NCBI GenBank assembly: GCA_015680685.1
Contig: MNCI01023710.1
Coordinates: forward strand, 23,009 to 73,515
Reading direction: 5' to 3'
Length of the DNA stretch: 50,507 nt
From: Gnetum montanum
Taxonomy: Eukaryota > Streptophyta > Gnetopsida > Gnetales > Gnetaceae
A program made the translations under genes and the position numbers. Every line of letters starts with the position of its first letter. Within the stretch, counting starts at the first letter, position 1. Below, one piece after another: positions 10,276 through 21,500 of this stretch. The notes below the pieces were generated by a model, which saw nothing but the letters and a program-made list of their open reading frames with translations, had not been told where the DNA came from and did no database searches.

Positions 10276-12210
10276 ATGAAAACTTGTCCTTAAGTGAACA
10301 ATGGAAACAAGAATTTCATTACAAAATATTGAAGTAGTATGGGATTATTGACTAACATTAAAATTAACTTAGATAACATAGAAAAACTCTAAGTGGCCAA
10401 GTGTATGGACTTACAATCTTTTTACAAAATTGAATGTTCATGATAATAGAATTGAACACCCCTTTGGCAGCTAAAGAGTAAGGGAGAAGAGTCAACCATG
10501 ATGAAGAGTGCTCATTACATGGTGCTATTACGTCATCCTTGGTGAAGATAGTCCTANTACATGGTGCTATTACGTCATCCTTGGTGAAGATAGTCCTACA
10601 TCTAGTCCATGCTTCCCACTACAATTACAACAAAATCATGGATTAGTGTGCAGTGTATAATATATAGCTTTGAAGTACCTTGTCTCATCAATGGTTACAC
10701 TTGTCTAGGTTGTGATTATGGTGGATTGATTCCTTTAATAGTGTTAGCAAGAAGGTTGAAAAATAGGTGAAATAGATAAGTGGTCCATTAAATTCTAAAA
10801 AGTTCAAATGCAATGAAATGCTTGAAGAGGGTTTAAGAATTCACAACAAATAAAAAGAGGGTTTCAGTGAAAAACATTGTGAAGATGTACATAATTGGAT
10901 GTCATTGATGGGACATTCAAAAGGAGTTGATTGTGAGAATGTCAAAGGATAAAAAAATTAACTAACCTAATCAAAAGATATGCAAGTGGGTCGTCCCCAA
11001 AGTAGGTACAAGCCTTTTATTGCCCTTGCATAACTTCAAACCAAGGAGTTCGTAGGACCCATGGATGATTAATGGTTATGGAAAGTTAAGTACAAAAAGC
11101 TGAAAGAAACTACCTAAAAATTTTGACACATCAAACCAAGACATTGAACAAGAACATGAAATTGGCAATGAGGTGCAACATGAAAAGCATAGATGGATGA
11201 AAGAGAGTGTAATGGAGTTCCTGATTAAGGTCACATGAAGTCCCTTGTGAATTTTGTGGTTAAATGAATTGATAAAATACATCCTTAGTCTAGACCAAAA
11301 CCAACCATGTTAAGTGACTTCACGTCATCATTCTAAGACCAATCCACGCCCCTGAGACACAAGAGTACTCACACCAAACAACCACTGTTTCTCATTAAAG
11401 AAGAAAAAAGATGTAGGAAGTCAAGAAGAACCTTAGTTAGAGAGGACCTTCAGGCATGGGTAACATGTCTTTCTAGTTCCATAACTAGTGATTGTGGCCC
11501 ATTTATTTTTTCCAAGGGATGTGCTTTGAATTCCCATCATTTTTTTGGATAATGGAAACCACACCATGCAAAGACTTATTCAACTTCTTGTTATTGGTTA
11601 ACATGGAATGGTAACAAATCTATGAAAACACACATGCACGCAAGCAAGTAGAAAGGCACAAAGAGTACTGAATCTCCTTAAATTCACACCCTATTCGAAC
11701 CTTTGAATCCTTTCCAAATCCAGAAACTACCAAGGTCATAAGTTCGGTAAAGTTATATTAAAGAAAAAGAGATTGCACATTTCTAAAATTAGGAAAATCA
11801 TAGAGTTTGTGGATGGGTGGATGTTGTGGACTTACTACCTATTTCATAAAAAAGAAACCATGTCTTAGTTATTAGTAAAAAAAATTAAAGCTAGAATCCA
11901 AACACCAACAATCAAATGACCAAATAGCACATGCCCACATCAATCAAACATATTATACCCAATTTGCAAGAAGGCACATTATTATTAAAACATAATTAGA
12001 AAATCACATCAAAAATAAGGGAAAATATAAAAGAAAGTGTAAAATATTTAAGAAAAATAAGACATACTAACGATGTTGTAAAACAAAAAGGTGTGAGATA
12101 AAGAATGTGTAGGAAAAAAGTTGTAAAAGGAATAAGGTGTAAACAAAAACATGTAAAAAAAATATGAAAAATAAAGGAGTTGCTTATATAGTTAGCATGC
12201 ATGACCATCT
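10276..12210 (-). mobile_element. E4 3' non-coding region
   Basis: About 1.9 kb between integrase and 3' LTR with no coding signal. It is partly collinear with the post-integrase regions of E3 and E6; for example a CCCCAAAGTAGGTAC block near 10995 matches reverse-complement sequence near 48510, and a CATGGGTAACATGTCTTTCTAG-like motif lies near 11455. It contains the N at 10557, flanked by perfect 41-bp copies (10516-10556 and 10558-10598), which is probably an assembly artefact. Confidence 0.55.
10516..10598. other. assembly gap N with duplicated 41-bp flank
   Basis: 10516-10556 and 10558-10598 are identical and separated by a single N at 10557. Probably two contig ends with an unmerged overlap. 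Confidence 0.85.
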
Positions 12211-12223
12211 CCCCCATGACTAA
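12211..12223 (-). other. E4 second polypurine motif
   Basis: The minus strand reads TTAGTCATGGGGG, matching the terminal tract at 10263-10275 in 12 of 13 bases. It lies immediately after the integrase C-terminus, about 1.9 kb from the 3' LTR. Confidence 0.45.
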
Positions 12224-12359
12224 GTTGAAAGAAAAAGATATGAAATATTGAACATGGTTGTCCATTTATGAGGTGTTTTTTGCATTAGTTAACTTAGGCT
12301 CATGGAAAGGTTTAACTTATTTTATGTTAACTAGCTATTTCTTGTCTAGGCTCTCAAGT

Positions 12360-13180
12360 TTGTAGATCAACATGGTCCCAAAAGGGAAATTTTTGTAAAT
12401 TATATAAGGTCCTTTCCACAACATCTAGAACTTAGTTCATTGAGGTATGTGTGTGGGGTTCCAATAGAGAACCTTATCTCCTAGTTAAAATTTGACTTCC
12501 CTAATTCTAAGGTCATGGCATTTTTTGTTGAAAGCCTTATGTAATGCATTAGATGAGAGGGCCACCAATTGGTTTTCCTCTAGCAACTTGAGATTCATTA
12601 GTCTTTCTTTTTGTACTAGACTTAAGTCAAGGTTGAGGTCACAGGTTGTTGAAAGTGTACAAAGCTCAAATGGAACAAGAAGTGTTGGTAGCTTTCCATA
12701 CACTAGCTCATAGGGAGAATAGCCTATAGGAAGTTTTCATCTTGAGTGGTAGGGCTAGATGGCATCATTGAATTTTATGCTCCAATTTCTCCTATATTTG
12801 CTAACTATCCTTGTTAAGATCTTTGTGATTTTTCAATTTGTAACCTCAGCTTAACCATTGGCTTGGGGGTGGTAAGGTGTTGTTAGTTTATATTCAACCC
12901 CCAAGTGTTGCATAAGCTTCCAAAATGTAGTGCTTGTAAAGTGAGCTCCATTATCAAAAATTAATGCATGTGGCACACCAAACCTATTTCCAGCATTTTG
13001 TTGTACATGCTGAGTAATAGTAGAAGATGTACAATATATGATAGCTGCTACTTCTGTCCACCTCGTACAATAGTCAATAGAGACAATGATGTACACCTTT
13101 TCATTTGACATGGACATGATGAGACCCATGAAATCAATGCCCTAGCTGTTAAAGGGTTCGAGGGGCTCAATCCATTATTG
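12360..13180 (-). pseudogene. E4 integrase, mildly degenerate
   Basis: The core domain (12851-13129) is well preserved: MSMSNEKVYIIVSIDYCTRW, then FGVPHALIFDNGAHFTS with the second catalytic Asp intact, and KLTTPYHPQANG, just before the expected catalytic Glu. The sequence continues through YGKLPTLLVPFELCT and the C-terminal LMNLKLLEENQLVALSS (12485-12703) to about 12360. A few stops and frameshifts interrupt it (for example near 12740 and 12850). It is the best-conserved integrase in the window; the block following PHQANG resembles Athila/Tat integrases. Likely inactive. Confidence 0.8.
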
Positions 13181-13679
13181 AGGTCTCCTCATTCAACTAG
13201 TCATTCCACCATCTCATTGGTAGTGCTCATAAGAGTGGACATATTGGTAAGAATCCCTAAAGATTATTGGCCAATTGGTACCCTACCATAAGGATTTTAA
13301 TGGTTATGCATCTCCCATCATAGTGGTCCTTATAAGGACCCTCATAAGCATCTTAGAAAATATGCAGTTGATCAGCATCAAGGACACAACATCGAACTAG
13401 GACATCGGTGCACACGTTGTAGAGATGTTCATTGATCTCCATGAAGTGTTTTACTTGGTGAAGAAATTATTATTTCTTCTAGTAGTCCAACCCTTGTGGC
13501 ATCTCTTGGATGAAAAGGTAGGTGAGAATGCTATCATACCATTTAGGCTCACTAGGCACTTATTCAGTTATAGCCTCAACAAAAAGGAGTTCATCAGGAA
13601 AAAAATCAAATAGTGGGATTTATTCCTTTCTATTGTCCCATCACAAGTGAGAAAAGTGATTAGCAAGCACATTCCTAGT

Positions 13680-14960
13680 TTCCTTTCAATCTATCATCGT
13701 AAGATCAAATTCTTGTAAGATCACCAACTGTCGTATGACATGAGGGTTCACCATTGGCTTGTTCATTAGGAAGTGGATGACACTATGATCCATGTACACA
13801 GACACTTTGTATCTAAGCACATAATTTATAAAATTTTCTAGACGAAAAACCACTATCATCAATTCTTTTTTTATGGTTGTGCAATTCAGTTGTGCATCCA
13901 TGATGCTTCGATTTGCATAGTGGATGTAGTATGAACATTTCTTGTCATCCAACTATGTAAGAATAGCTTCCAATGTGTAATTTGATGCATTTGTCATGAC
14001 ATGAAATGGTTTAGACCAGTCATGTGCTTGTAGAATTCAATTTTCTACAAGATTCTCCTTCAGTTGTTGAAATGCTTCTTTGCATTTGCATTTTATGGTC
14101 TAGACAAATGGAGCATCTTTCTTTGTCTACTCAACCAATGGTTTTGCAATCTTAGATAAATTCTCTATGAATCATTGGTAGTAGCCAGTATGTACAAGAA
14201 ATGATTGATCATATTTGATAGTTTCTAGTTGGCAAATTACTCCTTGGATGATCCTTTTTTTTTTCAAGGTTTACATCAATTTCTTCTTATGAGATTCTGT
14301 GCCCCAATATAATGCCCTCTTGGTCCATCAAATGGCTCTTCTACCAATTGAAACACAAGTTTATTTCAACACATCATTTTAGCACCTACTAGGTAGTTCA
14401 AGGCTTTCTCAAATGTAGCTCCATAAGTAGAGAAGTCATCCATGAAGACTTCCACACCACTATTGATTTGCTATTGAAAAATGCTCAAGACTAGATGTTG
14501 GAATGTAGCAAGGACATTGCATAGACCAAAAGGCATCTTGCAATATCGAAAAGTCCCCTAGGGACTCATAAATGTTATTTTAGCCTAGTCCTCTAGCACA
14601 ATCTAGATTTGGTTATAGCCACTATAATGATCCAGAAAGCTATAAAAGCAATGTGTCTAACACTTGATTAACAAATGAAAACAAAAAATGATTCTTGAGT
14701 GTTGCCATATTTAGCAATCCAAAATCGATGTAGACCTACCACTTGCCACCTTTCCTTAGCACAATCACAAATGGACTAATCCACTTACTATCCACAATGG
14801 GATAGATAAACCCCATTTTGAGGAGTTGTTTGATTTCCTCCTTGATGATCTACTTTAGTTTGGGGTTCAATCACCTTTGTGGATACCTCTTTGGCTTCAT
14901 GGCTGGATTGGTGTAAATAAGATGCTAGCATATCCTAGGATCAATTCTTATGAGTTCAGG
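13680..14960 (-). pseudogene. E4 reverse transcriptase and RNase H, degenerate
   Basis: Read from about 14960 leftwards: SKWISPFVIVLRKGGKW (RT N-terminus, about 14735-14810); YNQIW.. and F.YCKMPFGLCN-like remnants (14500-14610); and the catalytic box FMDDF at 14432-14446 followed by YGATFEKALNYL, all intact. RNase H follows at 13686-13952: HYANRSIMDAQLNCTTIKKELM, YKVSVYMDHSVIHFLMNKP and VIRQLVILQEFDLTMID. Stops and frameshifts are frequent between these blocks. It is the only LTR-element copy in the window that keeps the catalytic box. Confidence 0.8.
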
Positions 14961-15390
14961 ATATGACCAAGTAAAGGCTACTAACCATTTTTCAACCACA
15001 TTCAACAATATCTATTTTTTTGGAGCAATATTAGCATTGATTATTATTGGCTTTCCATTTTTTAAAAAATACATATTTCATGCTAGTAGGTAGAGTTTTT
15101 GATTCAAGGCGCTCTTACTTGAAATTTTTTAAAATTTCCAACTCTCCCTAGTACGTATCATCATTTGCATTATCAAAAAGTTGGTGATAAACTTACTCTA
15201 GTTCATTCATGCCTATGACATATGTGCATGTCAAACTTTCAATAGGTTCCATGCCAAGTGTGCTACTTTCAGGATCAGCAGTCAACCACTTGGTACCCTC
15301 TTGTTTTGTGGCTACTACATATAGACACCTTTGAATATTTGCTTCTAGTTCACACTACTTACATGTAAAGATAGATGCTCATTTTAATAA

Positions 15391-15800
15391 CTAGATTTTT
15401 TGCACATAATTGCAGCTTGTATCGTTGTATGCGATATATGGAACTTGCTTCCTCTTGATATTCTCAAATGTATTTTCCTTAGATATTTCTAGGAAAAGAT
15501 CTCTTATGCCCATTCTTATATCAACGATGCTTAGCCATGTCCTTACCATGATGATTGGGAAGTCCCCTTTGTAGTCTTCTATCTTGATTACTAGGAAATC
15601 AATAGCATAGGACAACCCATAGATAGTGGTCACAATGTCTTCAACCAGCCCCAATGAAATCATGATGGACTAGTTTCCTAATTCTAATATGATATTTCTC
15701 TTCTTAAAAGGAGGTAGATTCCATGCAATATACATCTCATGAGAAAAAAAATTCACACTAGAACCAGAACTAAGAAGATCCTTACACAGTTCCTTCCCAG
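15391..15800 (-). pseudogene. E4 aspartic protease region
   Basis: The C-terminal part is open at 15391-15663: GDFPIIMVRTWLSIVDIRMGIRDLFLEIS, the conserved flap and C-terminal segment of Athila/Tat proteases (usual form PIIxGRxWL). Upstream, about 15745-15780, is DLLSSGSSVNF, the active-site loop in which the catalytic Asp of DSG or DTG has become Ser. The protease is therefore inactive. It sits between the gag spacer and RT as expected. Confidence 0.7.
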
Positions 15801-16499
15801 CAATCTACAAATAAATAAGAGGACTTTTAAGATTAGCTAGTTTCCTAGAAATGTTGCTAGGTAAAATTCAATAAGCTATGGCATGAGTCAGCATAATAGT
15901 ATGGATTTAGGATGGGATTTGGTTTGAAGGGGACTTGAAGGAATTTGATACAAAGGAAGATGAAGGAACAGGGTTGCCAACCACAAGTGTATGTGAGTTC
16001 TTAGGTGGATTGTTGGGATAGAAGAAAGGTCTTTTCTTAGATAGAGTGTTTGAACCACTTGATTGATGAATCGATTGTAGATTAATGACCTTAGTGGTGT
16101 TACATTATTATGGTTGACCTAGAATTTCATCCTACATAGATGGAGCAAGTGATAGCTAGGTTGAGGATGGAGGAAGATGTGCAAGAGTAGAAGGAGGATA
16201 AGGATAAAAGGTGATATCCTTTCTTACATGTGAAGAATGAGTTAGCTAATAATTAGGAGGGTAATAGTGAGGATGGAAAGTAGAAACATGATTGGAAGAT
16301 TCACATGGATACAAGGGTTGCTGAACGTAATACCCATATGGATCAAGTTGTCTATAAGGGTATTGCAACATCCATGACTATGGTTGCTACCACTATTGAT
16401 ACTTTTTGTATGGTTGTGATGGAGTTTCACTTGGATAATACTATTGTTGTTGGTGGAACTACCTAGGATTGCCTTGGGGTTAAGGTAATCTTTTGGGTG

Positions 16500-18410
16500 T
16501 TTGTCTTTGTGCTAGTCATGGATTTAAAGCATACATCCCAAACTCTTGTAAGTGTGACACAATGGAGAAACATCCCTTAGGATGTTCATAATGATAGATG
16601 TCACACCCACCATCATCATCTAATTTTCTTCCTACAACTTTTCCTACTATAGCAATATTGCCCTTATCTCTTTGATAGGCACGTTCAACTTCCTTATGCC
16701 TTCTGTGATCATGATCACTACCTTGTTCTTTAGAGTCTTCAACAATTTTTAGGACAGCTTGAAATCTACTATTCATAGAGTCCCATAACTGATCAACCTT
16801 GGCCAAATTTTCAAATTGAAGTTTTTGAAGCGGTAAGGTTTTTCTATTCACCACCTCATCAAGTGATGATTCTTTCTCACTATCACAAAATCAAACATCC
16901 CTCTTCTGAATGGAAGGATTGTAGTTGTACGCGTTTGCACTTTCTTGTTTCCTTAATTCTCCTTCCTCTTTAGCTACCTACTCAATCAATCTTTGGATTT
17001 GATAAGCACTTAATTCTAACAGTTTCCCTTGGGCATAGACACTAAGAGTTCTCAACATTTCTAATTAGAGCCCTTCTATAATGTGGTGAAATTGGTCTAG
17101 TTGAGAATAACCATGGCTAGGACATCTATGCAATAAGAGATAGTATCAATATGTGACAACATTCAAGGATTCATGTGTTCCTTATTTCCATCCTTGGATC
17201 TGCCTCCTCAAGTTGGACACTCGGGAGTACATTTCATATTTTTCATTGAACAATTTAAGCATTATACTTCATTATTTGATAGATTCTAGTTCTAAGGACT
17301 GGCACCAGTTTTTGGCTTCTTTAATGAATGTCCTAAGGAACAACTTAAGCTTTTGCTACTCATTTTTCATATTCTACAAGGCACATGCATCTTGAAAAGC
17401 TTGGAGATGGTTTTGTGGATTTGAGTTATATCCCCCTTCAAATGAAGGGATATTGTTCATATCTAGCCTCTTTATCCAACTATCCTTTACGTCCCTTGTG
17501 GGAATCCTCACTGCTTCCGCAATGTTTAGCATAGTTTGGGTAGCAACAAAAGGCTCATCAAGGCCATGATTTTGGTTTCTACAATGCCTTCTACTATCCC
17601 TTCATTCATGATGGTAGTCTCTCTTGAAGGCCTACACCCTTGGTCTTGACTTGCCTAACAATTCCTTCAGTCATTTCAGTTCCATCGGTCACCTCCATTA
17701 CAATTGAGCCCCTTGTAGTTGTAGTTAGACCTAGAAGAGGAAGAGGATGATGATAAAGGTGAAGAGGAAGGAGGACTAGAACCATCATGATGTCTACTAC
17801 CCCCTCTTCAATGATCATGACCATGATCATGATTAGATTTCTTGTTTGCATCTTTGCCCTAACTTGCCTTCTTGGATCCCCCTTTGTTGTTGGATCCATT
17901 CTTGCCAGAACCTAGATTATGGATTGTGGATTGTAGGTTGTAGTTTTAACCTCCTTCACCAAAGTCAAAAAGAGGAGTTTCATCAAATGAAAAATCCCCA
18001 AAATAGGATTCATCATCATCTTTGTGCTATGGCAGGTGCAAGAAATCAGTGAACCAATTTCCCTTCATAGATTTGTAGTTTTTTTCTAACTAGTGATCCC
18101 TTAGACATTGTGCATCAGTGGAATGATAATCCCTAACATTAGTATGCTACACAATGTACCCAGCATGAAGTTCCTAAAAGCCCAAATGCACCAAAGTTTG
18201 GTGGAGCATCATAAGAAGAGCTTGATCTAGCATCAACACAATGTTCCCCTCCATGTCATGCCACCACAACAATTCATCCTAGTGTAAGATGAAGGTGAAG
18301 TTGGGAACATACACATTAGGATGAGCATATACCACTTGATATTATTGGGGCACCTAAAGCTTCATTCCATAAAACTTGGGTAGAGAATCTCTCCTATGAG
18401 AAGATAACAT
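16500..18410 (-). pseudogene. E4 gag, degenerate
   Basis: It starts near 18410 (MLSSHRRDSLPKFYG, like E1 MPSSHKSNSPP). Recognisable blocks: VYVPNFTFILH; RDYHSTDAQCLRDH; a His/Ser-rich linker with HDHGHDH and runs of Ser/Pro (about 17700-17850); the capsid-like part (17000-17500); a charged helix with KLQFENLAKVDQLWDSMNSRF (16516-16854); and a knuckle at 16570-16605 reading C-x2-Y-x3-HPKGC, where the second Cys has become Tyr. LQEFGMYALNP follows, as in the other copies. Many stops. Confidence 0.7.
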
Positions 18411-18552
18411 ATTGTATTAGAAAATAAAAAATGTAGTGTGCATCGTACAATTTTTATAGTATTTTTAAGATATGATATGACTCTAAGGTTTGTTTCAATG
18501 ATCTTGAATAATATTCCAACAAGTGCTAGATAGTACACATAACAACTAAAAT

Positions 18553-18571
18553 GTTCCCGACAATGGCACCA
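18553..18571 (-). other. E4 primer binding site (tRNA-Asp-like)
   Basis: The minus strand reads TGGTGCCATTGTCGGGAAC, one base after the LTR end. Against TGGCGCCGTTGCCGGGGA the differences are transitions, mainly at CpG sites. This is the cleanest PBS in the window. Confidence 0.75.
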
Positions 18572-18572
18572 A

Positions 18573-19477
18573 TGATGAGCGGTGATGTACCCCTATGTCC
18601 AACCATATGAATCAAAAGTATTCATGTGTGATTCAGTCAAATTATGTAGACATTAAGTTCTTAAGTACACTAATTCCAAGACATGAAATCTAATATCAAC
18701 AATTGTTGTCTTCTCAATTATACTTGTGGAGCTTAATAGTATGGTTAAGTATAATTGAGGCACATGATTTTTATTATTTTATATTTTATTTTTCTATGAC
18801 TAAAAATAAGTTAAAACATAGTTTATAATCAATTTATCTTAATCTAATTGCTGATTAATAACTAACTATCCTAACATAAGTATTCGATCCCACTTTTCGT
18901 GAACATCCTGAACACGTATAACGCTACTAGGTTATCAAATGTTAAGTGTTATTGGGGTTACTAAGAGTTATACTTGTGCTCAAAGTAGTTGTACTTGTGT
19001 GCTTAATTAATTGACTACTATTGAATCTAATTAGCTTACTTTAGCTTAATTACTTAGAAGCATTAAAAGAAAATTGCATGAAACATTAAATGCATAAATA
19101 AAGTATTTAACCTAGCCAAGGTGCTGCAAGGTTTGATTAGAAAGCTCATCCTTATTTCCACACACACTGTTGTGCTCAAGTACAATAGTGTTCAAACAAA
19201 GATCCATACACTCAATGAATCTTGCTGCAAGCACTTTGGAAAATATTTTAAGTCTATAGAAAGAAAACTATAAGAGGTTTACTATAGTATGAAAAAAACT
19301 CTCCCTAAACCATGTGTTCAAGCACTATATTTATAGGCTAGCACATACCTTGCAATATCATACCCCTATGATATTGTATATTTGACATTGCATCTTGGCG
19401 TCTGATATTGAGTATCTGATATGGAGGCTCTAATATTGTGTATCCGATATCGGAACACAAAAAAACATGATTTATCA
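18573..19477 (-). repeat. E4 5' LTR
   Basis: A 905-bp LTR that starts TGATGAGCGGTG and ends GATTTATCA on the plus strand. TATA box CTATAAATA on the minus strand at 19328-19336; ATATC/ATATTG cluster at about 19345-19460. It is bordered on the right by ATTGG and by spacer coding of E3. Confidence 0.75.
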
Positions 19478-20250
19478 ATTGGTATTATTCCTACCATTGA
19501 AGATAATATCTATTTAAATAATATGATAGTTGGTACGATTGTCAAAATTTATCTTGTGGGAAAGATAATCATCTTGGCATCTATTTTTTGACAAATCTTG
19601 AATTAAGCACGTATGCCCTAGACTCTTGCAAATAGACCATAATAAGAAAACATCCTTTAGGATGTTCATATTAGTAGATTTTGCATCCTACATTATCTTC
19701 TAAATCGAGTTTATTAATTCTTCAATTGTAGTAGAGTTTCCTTAATTTTTGTAGTTTTCTCATCCATTATCTGTTTTTTTCTTCTTTTCTTTGTTGTTGT
19801 TCAGGGCATGTTCAATATTCTATTCTACTATCTTGAGTACAATAGGAAAGTTTTCATCCATTGAATCCCACATTTTCTCTATGTTAGTCATAATGTCATT
19901 AACTAATTTTTCGATGGGTTGTGTCTTTTTTTAAGATTGTATCCTTGAAAGTTTCTTCTTCTTGTCTTTTGTGTATTATCACATCCCTTTTCCTCATTAT
20001 GGGATCTTGATTATATTCTTCAACTGATTCTCTTTTCTTTAATTCTCCTTCATCTTTTATCACTTCATCAATAAGTCTTTAAATATGATGAACTATCATT
20101 TTAGATAACTAGCATTGGGCATATACCCTAAGGATTTCTCTTGTCTTGTTTTGTAGCCCAATAGCAATGTGCCTTAGTTCTTCCCTTTGAGAAAATCTGT
20201 GGTTGGGGCATCTATGAAGGAATAGTATCTATCCATTACTTCATCAAAAG
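19478..20250 (-). pseudogene. E3 gag, C-terminal part with zinc knuckle
   Basis: The rest of the E3 gag on the far side of the E4 insertion. Reading leftwards from 20250: the capsid end and charged helix (20050-20250, resembling E5 22560-22710), a linker, the knuckle at 19650-19685 (C-x3-Y, one stop, then YEHPKGC) and the QESRAY motif, then the spacer start. At about 20250 the gag sequence ends inside the domain and RT coding begins, so the E3 5' end (LTR, PBS, gag N-terminus) has been lost. Confidence 0.65.
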
Positions 20251-20254
20251 ATTC

Positions 20255-20560
20255 ATAATATCTAGGACCTGATTAACAAATGACAGAGGAAAATGATTTT
20301 TGAATGTTGCCATGTTTAACAATATGAAATTGATACAAACCCTCCATTTGCCACCTTTCTTGGTACAATGACTAATAGGCTAACCCTTTCAACCTACTAT
20401 AAGATAGATGAACCTTGATTTCAATATTTTTTCTAGTTCTTATTTAAAAGCTTCCTTAAGCTTTGGGTTCAACCCTCATTGAGGTTGGCAATGTGGTTTG
20501 ACCACTAGATTTGTATAGATTCAATGTTGGCATATACGTGGATCAATTCTAGTGATCTCA
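20255..20560 (-). pseudogene. E5 reverse transcriptase, N-terminal fragment
   Basis: Homologous to the E3 RT start (7660-7900): a block near 20270-20400 matches 7690-7820 closely and encodes a PIxxxxWxSxxxxVPKK-like motif with changes. It is cut at about 20254, before the catalytic box, and fused to the E3 gag. Confidence 0.6.
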
Positions 20561-20949
20561 TCATATGAGCATGCAAATGTAGTTGGCCATTTATTTATCA
20601 CTTCTACTATTTTTCTCTTTTGTTCCTTATTAAGTTTTACATTTATAAATACCAAATTTTTATTATTTAGGAAGGCATATTCAAGAGTATACTATAGGAC
20701 TTTTAGTTCTAAGGGTTTTGGTTCTTATGTCTCTTGTATCTCTAAGATTTCCCATTCAATATCTTTCTCTTGATGTGATTTAATGTGAGGATGTAGTCTT
20801 TTATCTGTCAATTTCATGCATATATTAGATTCAAACTTCTCTTTGGTTACCAACCACTAGGTGTCTTCTTGTTAGGTGGCAGTTGCATACAAGTACTTTT
20901 GTACACATATGTCTTCTATACATCCATTGCATGTTGTGATGGCATTGTT

Positions 20950-21500
20950 TTTTATGACCTAAATTCTCTGTACACAATTGCACCCATTATCATTGTATGT
21001 GATACATGGAACTCCGCATCATTATACAATTTCGGCTTTACCTTCTTTGGAGATTTCCAAGGATAATTCTCTAATTCCTAGCTTAGCATCTATGGTGCTA
21101 CGCCATGCTCTTTCCATAATTATAGGAAATTACCCTTTATTTTTTCTCACATGGATGACAAGAAAATCTAAATATTAGGACTAGCCACTTATTGTGATGG
21201 TGATATCTTCCACTTGTGCAAGTGAAGCAATAATTGGCGGATCTACAAGCTCTAGTTGGATGTTGTTTTTCTTCAATGAGGAATGATTCTAGGATTTTTA
21301 CATATCTCCTTAAATAATATTTACTCCTAATTTAAAATCTAGTAGAGCCTTGTAGGGTTTATGTCCTACTATCTATAGATACACTAAGGTACTTTTAAGA
21401 TCTATTCTTTCCTTGGAAAGTGTTCCTGCTTTAATTCAATGTGTAACTATTTGAGTGAGCATGAGAGTGGTCAAGTTTTGATTTGTAGAATTTGAAGGTA
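20950..21500 (-). pseudogene. E5 aspartic protease region, degenerate
   Basis: Minus strand: KALLDFKLGVNII (about 21315-21355) is the active-site loop with Phe in place of Ser/Thr after Asp and Lys in place of Gly. GNFPIIMERAWRSTIDAKLG and IRELSLEIS follow (about 21050-21135), matching the conserved C-terminal segment of E4 and E6. The plus-strand open frames here are shadows. Both the loop changes and the stops make it inactive. Confidence 0.65.

Larger units (their letters stand above)
9396..19477 (-). mobile_element. E4: full-length Athila/Tat-like Ty3/gypsy retrotransposon
   Basis: About 10.1 kb with both LTRs (5' LTR 18573-19477, 3' LTR 9396-10260), a PBS (18553-18571), gag, PR, RT, RNase H, IN, a long 3' non-coding region and a terminal polypurine tract (10263-10275). 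Flanks are GTTGG (9391-9395) and ATTGG (19478-19482), a 5-bp target duplication with one change. It is inserted in the gag spacer of E3. Its two LTRs differ at very roughly one position in five to six over the first 200 bases by eye, so the insertion is old. An N at 10557 with a duplicated 41-bp flank lies inside. Confidence 0.8.

Noticed and set aside
10516-10598. Short perfect tandem duplication as a biological repeat (also at 25246 and 46644).
   Set aside because: Each is split by an N at the exact boundary, so an unmerged contig overlap is the simpler explanation.
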